From: Ruminococcaceae bacterium UBA7212
GTDB lineage: Bacteria; Bacillota; Clostridia; Oscillospirales; Acutalibacteraceae
Direction of reading: 5' to 3'
DNA length: 17,121 nucleotides
NCBI GenBank assembly: GCA_002490525.1
Contig: DKUE01000039.1
Span: 476-17,596, forward strand
Shown: one piece after another, positions 1-4,975 of the stretch
Layout: each line of letters begins with the position of its first letter
Position numbering within the stretch: position 1 is the stretch's first letter
Program-made: the position numbers and the translations under genes
The notes under the pieces: generated by a model
What the model was told of the DNA's origin: nothing
Seen by the model: the letters and a program-made list of their open reading frames with translations, nothing else
The model's database searches: none

Positions 1-1038
1 TTTATATTTTTGCTTGTAATGTTTGCGTCTGAGATTTTGGTAATGGCAATCAGTTCCATACTATACAAAGATTTTAATGCCTTGGAAAACAATATAATGG
101 TGTATTTGTTTGTGGTTATTATCAGCAAATTGATTTACTTTGGCATTATGATGATTATTCTAAAACTATTTGCACAAAAAGAAACTAAAGATCAGCACAA
201 TAAATACTTTTGGTTGCTGTTTATTATGCCGCTAACGAGCATAATGGTGTTAGTCTGTTTTAGATATATTGCCTATCAGATGCAACTTACGAAAGTAATG
301 AGCATCCTATGGATAATCTCGTGTATCGGTTTACTGTTCGCTAATATACTGGTATTTATAATTTATGAGTATTCCTTAAAAAACACAAAAGCGCTTTATG
401 AACTGAAAGCAATTCAAGACCGTGAAGAGCAGGACAAACGGTATTTTGAAATTATCGAGCAATCAAATAAGGATATGCGCATTTTTTCGCATGATATAAA
501 GAATCATTTCATGCAGATAAGAAATCTTGAAAATATAGATGCTGTCCAAAGATATATTGACAGCATCTATCCGAATGTTGAAAAATTCAGTTTTACGGGA
601 ATCAGCAAAAACAAAATGCTTGATTTAATTATCAGTAAATATGCAACGCTTTGTGAGAGTAAAAACATTCGATTTTCGGTCGATGTACAAACGGCAAATC
701 TTGCTTATGTACAGGATTCGGATTTGTCTACGCTGATGAATAATCTGCTTGACAATGCTGTCGAGGCAGCCGAACAAGCAGATGAAGGCTTTATTCAAGT
801 CCACATTTTTTCAAAGAGCAATATGCATGACGGATTAGTCATAAAAAACAGCAGCACTGTTCCACCGAAAGCAGAAAACGGCGAATTAAAAACGACCAAG
901 CACAATAAAGAAATGCATGGTATAGGCACAAAGAGCATACGGAAAACGCTCAAAAAATATAATGCTGTTTACGGCTGGAAATATGACGACGATTTAAAAA
1001 TATTCGAAACTGATATCGTTTTTCCAAAAACAAATTGA
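1..1038 (+). CDS. AgrC-like GHKL sensor histidine kinase, 5' end outside window
   Basis: Membrane histidine kinase, probably sensing an extracellular peptide and phosphorylating a LytTR-type regulator encoded outside the window. The reading frame is open to base 1, so the N-terminus is missing; about 345 codons are visible, while AgrC-type kinases usually have 400-450. Numbering from the TTG at position 10, hydrophobic segments lie at about residues 1-17, 27-52, 66-86 and 94-120, followed by a charged helix likely to form the dimerisation coiled coil. The phosphoacceptor box is FSHDIKNH with His161. The ATP-binding N-box is NNLLDNAVEAAE at 244-255, and a short G-box HGIGTKSI lies near the end. 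This H-box/N-box pair is typical of the AgrC/ComD (HATPase_c_5) family. No agrB-like or response-regulator gene is visible. A strong terminator follows at once, so the gene ends its own transcript. The family call is secure; the ligand is unknown. Confidence 0.87.
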   Translation, partial: FIFLLVMFASEILVMAISSILYKDFNALENNIMVYLFVVIISKLIYFGIMMIILKLFAQKETKDQHNKYFWLLFIMPLTSIMVLVCFRYIAYQMQLTKVMSILWIISCIGLLFANILVFIIYEYSLKNTKALYELKAIQDREEQDKRYFEIIEQSNKDMRIFSHDIKNHFMQIRNLENIDAVQRYIDSIYPNVEKFSFTGISKNKMLDLIISKYATLCESKNIRFSVDVQTANLAYVQDSDLSTLMNNLLDNAVEAAEQADEGFIQVHIFSKSNMHDGLVIKNSSTVPPKAENGELKTTKHNKEMHGIGTKSIRKTLKKYNAVYGWKYDDDLKIFETDIVFPKTN

Positions 1039-1051
1039 TATATTGTATGTG

Positions 1052-1089
1052 AAATCGGGCTGACATTTTTACTTGTCAGCCCGATTTTT
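1052..1089 (+). terminator. Intrinsic terminator after the histidine kinase
   Basis: A perfect 14-bp inverted repeat (1052-1065 with 1074-1087) with an 8-nt loop. The stem core is TCGGGCTGACA. The right arm ends in a short T run (1085-1089). It begins 14 nt after the kinase stop codon and separates the kinase from the following lipoprotein genes. Confidence 0.9.
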
Positions 1090-1117
1090 CTGCGTTTATC
1101 CCCTCAGGTTCTGCATT

Positions 1118-1161
1118 CATCGTAAATCATTGACAATAACGATGTTTTTAAGATATAGAAT
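1118..1161 (+). promoter_or_regulatory. Probable sigma-A promoter with a flanking inverted repeat
   Basis: A consensus -35 TTGACA (1130-1135) is followed after 18 nt by TATAGA (1154-1159), so transcription would start near 1166. A 6-bp inverted repeat, CATCGT (1118-1123) and ACGATG (1139-1144), is centred on the -35 element and could be an operator. It would drive the minigene at 1251 and the two lipoprotein genes. Confidence 0.6.
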
Positions 1162-1250
1162 AAGTGTATTTATTTCGATACTCATATTATGAAGCGCATA
1201 CTTTACAGAAAAAGCTGAATCAAAAAAGTTATGCTAAGGAGGTGATTCCA

Positions 1251-1313
1251 ATGAATACAGATCTTTCGCAAGATTCCTTTCACAATATTTTATTAAAAAA
1301 TATGCCGCCGTAA
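1251..1313 (+). CDS. 20-residue minigene, unknown function
   Basis: The predicted peptide is MNTDLSQDSFHNILLKNMPP. Its start is preceded by AAGGAGGTGATT (1236-1247), almost the full complement of the 16S rRNA 3' end. The GGAGG core lies 8 nt from the ATG, one of the best ribosome sites in the window. It lies downstream of the promoter at 1130 and 27 nt before the next lipoprotein gene, which has its own AGGAGG. I do not recognise the peptide. It has no Cys, no signal peptide and no obvious AgrD features. It could be a leader peptide, a small regulator, a peptide signal or a chance ORF behind a strong site. Its position after an AgrC-like kinase makes a signalling role worth considering, but that is inference. 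Confidence 0.55.
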   Translation: MNTDLSQDSFHNILLKNMPP

Positions 1314-1340
1314 AAATATTCTATTTTAGGAGGAATACTA

Positions 1341-1952
1341 ATGAAAAAGTCCATTGTTTGGCTAACTGCTGCGCTTTGTGCATTTGTTCTTTTATTCTCA
1401 GCTTGTCAGCCATCAGTATCCAATCCGCCGTCCGATTCCGTGCCTGCCACGGAGAACTTTGCTTCTGAGGAAGCGGAAAGCAACTCAAAGCAGACGGATA
1501 ATTCTAATTCACCTGCTTCTCAAGCTTCCTCTAACAAAAACTCATCTGATACCGGTAATTTGCCGGAGTATAAACCCGGTTCAATCAAGTTGGAGCCTCA
1601 AGACCTAGATGATTATACGTTCACACGCAAATACCGTATCACATATTATCAGATTTGGGGCGAGTTTACAGATTTGCTGTCTGAAGACGCTCGTCAAGAC
1701 TTTATGAATTGGGCTGACGAGGAATCCAAAAAGAACGGTTATGGGGAACATCAAAACGAAATGCTCCTGGTCAGTTTTGTGAAGCGGTACAATATATCAA
1801 GAACGGATTTTGACAAAGCCGTCAAAGTATATATCGATACACGCAACAAAACCGGTGAGGATTTATATTCTGAGGAGAACGAAGTGCCGAACGGCGATAT
1901 TATTTATACCTTTGATAACGAAATCATTAACCATTATTACCGTTATGAATAA
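1341..1952 (+). CDS. Putative surface lipoprotein, unknown function
   Basis: A 203-residue protein with a lipoprotein signal peptide: MKKS start, hydrophobic core at residues 5-19, and lipobox FSAC with the lipidated Cys at 22. Residues 23-75 form a low-complexity Ser/Asn/Pro/Glu-rich linker, typical of a spacer between membrane and a folded domain in Gram-positive lipoproteins. The folded part (about 80-203) is rich in aromatic and acidic residues (QIWGEF, DFMNWADEE, NHYYRYE) and matches no family I recognise. The start is supported by AGGAGG at 1330-1335. It lies in the same orientation as the minigene before it and the metallopeptidase lipoprotein after it, separated from the latter by a strong hairpin. 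The lipoprotein call is firm; the role is unknown. It could be a binding partner or inhibitor of the neighbouring peptidase. Confidence 0.85.
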   Translation: MKKSIVWLTAALCAFVLLFSACQPSVSNPPSDSVPATENFASEEAESNSKQTDNSNSPASQASSNKNSSDTGNLPEYKPGSIKLEPQDLDDYTFTRKYRITYYQIWGEFTDLLSEDARQDFMNWADEESKKNGYGEHQNEMLLVSFVKRYNISRTDFDKAVKVYIDTRNKTGEDLYSEENEVPNGDIIYTFDNEIINHYYRYE

Positions 1953-1966
1953 TTAAAATAACACAG

Positions 1967-2006
1967 CAAACGGGGTGAGACGGAAAAATCCGGCTTGCTC
2001 CGTTTG
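1967..2006 (+). promoter_or_regulatory. Long RNA hairpin between the two lipoprotein genes
   Basis: Bases 1967-1979 pair with 1994-2006 (13 bp, three of them G-U). After one A-G mismatch, 1981-1984 pair with 1989-1992 around an AAAA loop. The right arm ends CCGTTTG and is followed by TTGG rather than a clean T run, so termination would be partial at best. The hairpin starts 15 nt after the upstream stop codon and ends 8 nt before the ribosome site of the next gene. It may be an attenuator or an mRNA-processing/stability element that sets the ratio of the two lipoproteins. Confidence 0.65.
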
Positions 2007-2028
2007 TTGGCTTCGGGAGGAGATTATT

Positions 2029-2958
2029 TTGAAAGCGATTCGGACTGCCTTATCCACAGTCCTTTGTTTCCTTATGCTGTTCGGGTGTTCTCCCAAAACC
2101 GAGAACGCACCGAAAAGCCAAGAGGAAGAACCGAAACAAGAGGTACAAGCATTTACAGGCGAGGAACCGATTCAGCCGTATTACGCCTCCAAAAATGCAG
2201 GGAGTGCAAAGGAACTGATAGGTGATGTTTTGGTTGTAAGTATTTTTATGGAGGACCCCGAAGCCAAAATAACACCACAGCTTGAAACTGAAATGTCAGA
2301 GGAAGTACGCAAAGCCGCAGATTGGCTGGAAAATGAAGCAAAAAAAAGAGGGAAAGCAGCCAAAATTATCACCAGAAAAGACGATGCAGAGTTGAAGATA
2401 CGATATCAGCATCCGAATGTTATCACAGATGAAAACGGTATGCCGTATGATGATGTTTTGCTGCTTATGAAAAATTTAAAATTCGGTTCTTATTACAACA
2501 GTCTTTCCGAAAAATACAACACACAAAATGTGGCTTTTATTTTACATTTCAATAAAAATGGCAGGTCAAATGCTTATCCTTCCGGTGCTTTGGAAATGTG
2601 GAATTCAGAGCTTATGTCATCTGACGAAGCAAATGAAGCGGAGTATGCATATTTTGATATTTGTATGGTATATAGTATGATGCAATGGGAAAAGACTGTA
2701 TCTTATGTATATGCACACGAGCTTTTGCATCTTTTCGGTGCCGCGGACCTGTATTACTCCGATCAATACGTTGATGAACGCGGCGGAAATGCTTTAAATA
2801 TGCATATGGAGAAACAGACGTTGATAGCTGAATATTATCCGAATGAAATTATGCACTCGCCATTTTCTAACCTTGAAATCGGAGATTTAACAGCGTATTT
2901 AATCGGTTGGGAGGAAACGGTTCCGATAAAATATGCCTATTTCCTTTACAATCCGTAG
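2029..2958 (+). CDS. Membrane-anchored metzincin-like metallopeptidase (lipoprotein), TTG start
   Basis: Predicted zinc peptidase tethered outside the membrane. I start it at TTG 2029 because GGGAGGAG (2015-2022) lies 6 nt upstream and because this gives a proper lipoprotein signal: KAIR, hydrophobic stretch, lipobox LFGC with Cys20. The frame is open upstream to a GTG at 1975, but that start has no ribosome site. The mature part begins with a charged Glu/Lys linker. The catalytic signature HELLHLFGAAD occupies residues 230-240. It fits the extended metzincin pattern HExxHxxGxxD, with His230, His234 and Asp240 as likely zinc ligands and Glu231 as general base. A Met (275) in NEIMHSP about 35 residues later could be the Met-turn. 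An Asp as third ligand is known from snapalysin-type enzymes. The protein is 309 residues. Substrate unknown; the neighbouring lipoprotein or a surface peptide are candidates. Subfamily is unassigned. Confidence 0.8.
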   Translation: MKAIRTALSTVLCFLMLFGCSPKTENAPKSQEEEPKQEVQAFTGEEPIQPYYASKNAGSAKELIGDVLVVSIFMEDPEAKITPQLETEMSEEVRKAADWLENEAKKRGKAAKIITRKDDAELKIRYQHPNVITDENGMPYDDVLLLMKNLKFGSYYNSLSEKYNTQNVAFILHFNKNGRSNAYPSGALEMWNSELMSSDEANEAEYAYFDICMVYSMMQWEKTVSYVYAHELLHLFGAADLYYSDQYVDERGGNALNMHMEKQTLIAEYYPNEIMHSPFSNLEIGDLTAYLIGWEETVPIKYAYFLYNP

Positions 2959-2994
2959 CCTTAACCGATTTAAGATTCCGTAACAAAGCAAAAT

Positions 2995-3062
2995 CCTGTA
3001 ACACAGGGGTCGGAGTTGTGTGCAATATTAACCAGTTTTTGACCCCTCATCACACAATATTA
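2995..3062 (+). repeat. Interleaved inverted repeats (possible RNA pseudoknot or REP-like element)
   Basis: In the 144-nt gap before the 58-residue gene, AGGGGTC (3005-3011) pairs with GACCCCT (3041-3047), and TTGTGTG (3016-3022) pairs with CACACAA (3051-3057). The two 7-bp stems interleave, the geometry of an H-type pseudoknot. A small hairpin CCTGT/ACAGG (2995-2999/3003-3007) overlaps the first arm. The octamer CAATATTA also occurs twice (3023-3030 and 3055-3062). It could be a structured 5' leader or a short REP/MITE-like repeat; the window does not contain a second copy. Confidence 0.5.
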
Positions 3063-3102
3063 CACGCAGAAAAAATAAATTTATTTGAAAGGATGTGAGA
3101 AA

Positions 3103-3279
3103 ATGTCTGCTGAATCTGATTTCAAATATGCATATACTCTTTTTTACAAAGCAGTAGATGCAGAAGGAAGTACTCGACAATATTATTTACAACAAGCTAA
3201 AAATGTTCTCGAAAATGTACCCTCAAATTATCCCGGTCGTTCTGCTTTACTTAGCCAAATAAATAGCATGCTTTATTAA
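3103..3279 (+). CDS. Small hypothetical protein, 58 residues
   Basis: Starts at ATG 3103; AAAGGA at 3088-3093 is a reasonable ribosome site 9 nt upstream. The TTG at 3085 would also be in frame, but it precedes that site. The protein (MSAESDFKYAYTLF... ending NSMLY) is polar, rich in Tyr, Gln, Ser and Ala, with no signal peptide, membrane segment or Cys. It looks largely helical; the spacing of Tyr and Ala vaguely recalls a tetratricopeptide pair, but I do not assign a family. It is preceded by the interleaved repeats at 2995-3062 and followed by a strong terminator at 3347, so it may be a one-gene transcript. Function unknown. Confidence 0.55.
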   Translation: MSAESDFKYAYTLFYKAVDAEGSTRQYYLQQAKNVLENVPSNYPGRSALLSQINSMLY

Positions 3280-3346
3280 TTATTCTTTTCTGCTGTAATA
3301 TATTTTCAAGTGGGTAGTTCACTTTCTCCTTCCATCATGACAGGTG

Positions 3347-3408
3347 GCACCTGCCGCCGAGAAGGCATAATCCTTTCTTGGCGGCGGGTGCTTTTCATTT
3401 TGCTTTTT
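3347..3408 (+). terminator. Strong intrinsic terminator, plus-strand polarity
   Basis: Bases 3347-3365 pair with 3372-3391 around a short CATAAT loop. The GC-rich stem core is GCCGCC/GGCGGC, with G-U pairs and one bulge. It is followed by the T-rich stretch 3392-3408. It would end the transcript of the 58-residue gene. On the opposite strand the stem is not followed by T residues, so it is not a good terminator for the minus-strand remnants. Confidence 0.8.
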
Positions 3409-3529
3409 ATCTTTTTTGTATTTTGTAAAGCAAACTGCTCTTACCGCCTTTTTCTCGGTATCGCTGTTCGGTTTCAAGCAATCCTTCTTTGCGTAAATCC
3501 TTTAAAGAATAATAGTTTTTGAAATGATC
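3407..3529 (-). pseudogene. C-terminal fragment resembling a replication initiator protein
   Basis: Read on the minus strand in the frame shifted relative to the coupling protein, about 40 codons give FKNYYSLKDLRKEGLLE, then a basic stretch with YREKGGKSSL and KIQKR before TAA at 3409-3407. This matches my memory of the C-terminal winged-helix end of RepA-type initiators and related replication modules of Firmicutes conjugative elements. It has no start codon of its own and joins the coupling-protein sequence directly. I infer a deletion that fused the middle of one gene to the end of another. The family name is from recall, not a search. Confidence 0.5.
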
Positions 3530-4259
3530 TTGGCATACTTTTCCGCTTTGGCTTTGTAAATTAGCTGATTTTCTTTTTGATACAAATCCATATACTTGTT
3601 TACAAGGTGCAAAAGATTGTTGCCGTTACTGCGTGTAGGATTGCGCAAATCAATAACGGAAACATTGTAGCCGTACTGCTTTGCAATGTTGCCATAATTT
3701 CGCATGACATCGCCCTTTGTGTCAGTTGATAGAAAAGACATTCCCGATGCACAAGCATATTCAATGCACGGATAAAGCCAATAAGCCGTTTTGCCAACGC
3801 CCGCAGCACCAATCATCAACACATGAACATCTCCGGTATCCACAAGTGCTGTTGTATTGTGTTTACCGCCTGTGCAACCCACAACAATTCCCTGCGGCAG
3901 AGCTTCTTCCGGCTGTTCATTTTTCTTTCTTTTGAAAAATCTGTATTTGACGATTCGGGAGGCAGTCGGAGTTTGTCCATTGGCAGCTTGCTTTCGCCAT
4001 TTGTTTGGTATAAACGGAATGTGCTGATAGGTTTTGTGTATTTCCGACTTTGTTGCCCACCGAGCCGTACCATGCTGACCGTCACCGACCGTTTTAGATT
4101 TGATGCTGTTAAGGTTATAGAGGTGAGAAACAACGGATATACCGCCGAGGATACAAAACATAACGGTGGCAATTATAATTAAAGTTGCCCGGCTTGTTCA
4201 CCAATAGGTAATCCGTTTTGCGAGAACGTGCGGTTAGGTAATAGCTTATCGTTTGACAT
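3502..4259 (-). pseudogene. VirD4/TcpA-type conjugative coupling protein, frameshifted and truncated
   Basis: Coupling proteins are membrane ATPases that pump relaxase-bound DNA into the conjugation channel; full-length members have roughly 550-650 residues. The main open frame (219 codons from ATG 4161) starts inside a membrane helix, contains the family motif HGTARWATKSE at residues 30-40, a Walker A loop GAAGVGKT at 118-125, and ends after KAEKYAKIISK. Walker B and the rest of the motor domain are missing. A better N-terminus (MSNDKLLPNRTF..., ATG 4259) lies in another frame and stops at 4179. It joins the main frame perfectly if one G is restored in the GGG run at 4190-4188, giving a cytoplasmic leader followed by the membrane helix LIIIIATVMFCIL. 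Two lesions, a frameshift and a 3' deletion, make it a pseudogene. Confidence 0.75.
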
Positions 4260-4432
4260 AAATTATTACTTATGCACATAATGCGTTCTTTTGCGCTGAG
4301 GCAGTAAGAAACACCAAGTAATATTTTAACTTTCAAAATGTTATCCATGCTTAAGAGCACTAATCTTGTGCCGGGCGGATAACACCTTTTCATACGCTCG
4401 GCAAAACTTCTTTCTGATTCAAATTTGTTCAT
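4115..4432 (-). pseudogene. Truncated DUF4314-like gene at the head of the element remnant
   Basis: The minus-strand ATG at 4432 has a good AAAGGAG ribosome site 11 nt upstream. The first 29 or so residues (MNKFESERSFAERMKRCYPP, then GTRLVLLSMD) match the start of small DUF4314 proteins carried by Firmicutes conjugative elements, as I remember them. After SMD the usual conserved part (PPIGTKGTV, WDNGS) is absent and the frame continues for about 75 residues of unrelated sequence that overlaps the coupling-protein remnant. Only 4432-4343 is likely to be ancestral coding sequence; the rest is read-through over a deletion. A minus-strand terminator-like hairpin lies just upstream. Confidence 0.5.
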
Positions 4433-4470
4433 GAATTTACATCTCCTTTGACTTTAAGATATATGAAATG

Positions 4471-4516
4471 AAAAAAGCCAACCGTTTGAATGAGCTACAT
4501 TCATAAACAATTGGCT
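4471..4516 (-). terminator. Minus-strand terminator-like hairpin
   Basis: An imperfect inverted repeat: 4476-4492 with 4498-4516, anchored by AGCCAA/TTGGCT, with a 2x2 internal loop and a 2-nt bulge. On the minus strand it is followed by a run of T (the A tract at 4471-4476). It may insulate the element remnant from the tRNA side, or be a relic of a lost upstream gene. Confidence 0.55.
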
Positions 4517-4529
4517 ATGTATATATATG

Positions 4530-4568
4530 AAAAAGGCAGATAGATTTTTACTTTCTATCTGCCTTTTT
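4530..4568. terminator. Bidirectional intrinsic terminator
   Basis: A perfect 15-bp stem (4530-4544 with 4554-4568), core GGCAGATAGA, with a 9-nt loop. A and T tracts at the two ends mean that it can end transcripts on either strand. It lies between the element remnant and the tRNA gene. Confidence 0.85.
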
Positions 4569-4610
4569 CTATGGATATTCTGTTGTTCGAGAGTAAAAGT
4601 CAGCAAAAGA

Positions 4611-4639
4611 AAAAGACTGCGGTTTTATTCGCAGTCTTT
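4611..4639 (-). terminator. Terminator of the tRNA-Ala transcript
   Basis: A 10-bp stem, 4612-4621 with 4630-4639 (AAAGACTGCG/CGCAGTCTTT), with an 8-nt loop, followed on the minus strand by TTTTCTTTT. It lies 10 nt beyond the 3' CCA of the tRNA. Confidence 0.8.
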
Positions 4640-4648
4640 CAAGTTTTA

Positions 4649-4724
4649 TGGTGGAGACGGTCGGGATCGAACCGATGACCTCCACACTGCCAGTGTGGCG
4701 CTCTCCCAGCTGAGCTACGCCCCC
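4649..4724 (-). tRNA. tRNA-Ala, anticodon GGC
   Basis: On the minus strand the sequence starts GGGGGCGTAGCTCAGCTGGG and ends GTCTCCACCA. The 7-bp acceptor stem contains two G-U pairs. The D-arm is AGCTCAGCTGGGAGAGC, and the T-loop GGTTCGATCC is canonical. The anticodon stem CCACA/TGTGG closes the loop CTGGCAG, so the anticodon is GGC, reading the alanine codons GCC and GCU. The 3' CCA is encoded (4651-4649). The 3' end faces the conjugative-element remnant, so this gene is a plausible integration site. Promoter and terminator are both visible. Confidence 0.95.
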
Positions 4725-4775
4725 ATATGCATATTCTATTTTCGACATGTATTCCGCTCACTTCGTGTAGACAAC

Positions 4776-4804
4776 ATTATAGCATATCCCCTTTTATTGC
4801 GCAA
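4776..4804 (-). promoter_or_regulatory. Promoter of tRNA-Ala
   Basis: On the minus strand TTGCGC (4804-4799) is followed after exactly 17 nt by a perfect TATAAT (4781-4776). The predicted start, near 4769, lies about 45 nt before the mature 5' end of the tRNA. Confidence 0.8.
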
Positions 4805-4927
4805 GTACTTTTTTTATTTTCTTTACAAGTATAATTTTGAATGTCAAAATGCACAATTTTATCGGTTGCATTTTAGTGTATAATACAATTTTTGCCAAGG
4901 TGGATACCTTTTTTCCGTATTCTGTGT

Positions 4928-4955
4928 TATACTAAATTAAATACAACATGTTGTA
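4928..4955 (+). promoter_or_regulatory. Perfect 14-bp palindrome after a -10 element: candidate operator
   Basis: TACAACATGTTGTA (4942-4955) is a perfect 14-bp palindrome, 9 nt after a TATACT -10-like element (4928-4933) and 20 nt before the hydrolase start codon. The position, around the expected transcription start, suits a repressor such as a TetR- or GntR-family dimer. No good -35 is present (TACCTT at 4905-4910 is weak). A second TATAAT lies at 4879-4884. No regulator gene is adjacent. Confidence 0.45.
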
Positions 4956-4975
4956 AAACGGAACGGAGAATACAC

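Larger units (their letters stand above)
3407..4432 (-). mobile_element. Decayed integrative conjugative element remnant
   Basis: Three minus-strand gene fragments typical of Firmicutes conjugative elements lie together: a DUF4314-like N-terminus (4432-4343), a frameshifted and truncated VirD4/TcpA coupling protein (4259-3502), and a replication-initiator-like C-terminus (3529-3407). No relaxase, VirB4 or integrase is visible, so the element cannot move by itself. It lies on the 3' side of a tRNA-Ala gene, the usual position of an element integrated in a tRNA. No second copy of the tRNA 3' end was noticed further left, so the original ends are not defined. Confidence 0.65.

Noticed and set aside
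1251..1313. Classical AgrD-type cyclic autoinducer precursor
   Set aside because: The peptide has no internal Cys/Ser ring motif with an acidic C-terminal tail and no amphipathic leader, and no AgrB-like peptidase gene is adjacent.
1975..2028. GTG start for the metallopeptidase at 1975
   Set aside because: It lies inside the left arm of the hairpin, has no ribosome site, and would put a polar Cys-containing stretch before the lipoprotein signal peptide.
3310..3522. 70-codon plus-strand ORF with hydrophobic stretches
   Set aside because: It reads through the strong terminator at 3347-3391 and is antisense to the Rep-like fragment. It has no ribosome site; its hydrophobicity comes from the T-rich terminator tail.
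4527..4883. 118-codon plus-strand ORF containing GDGRDRTDDLHTA
   Set aside because: It is the antisense read of the tRNA-Ala gene, a well-known spurious ORF, and it also crosses two terminators.
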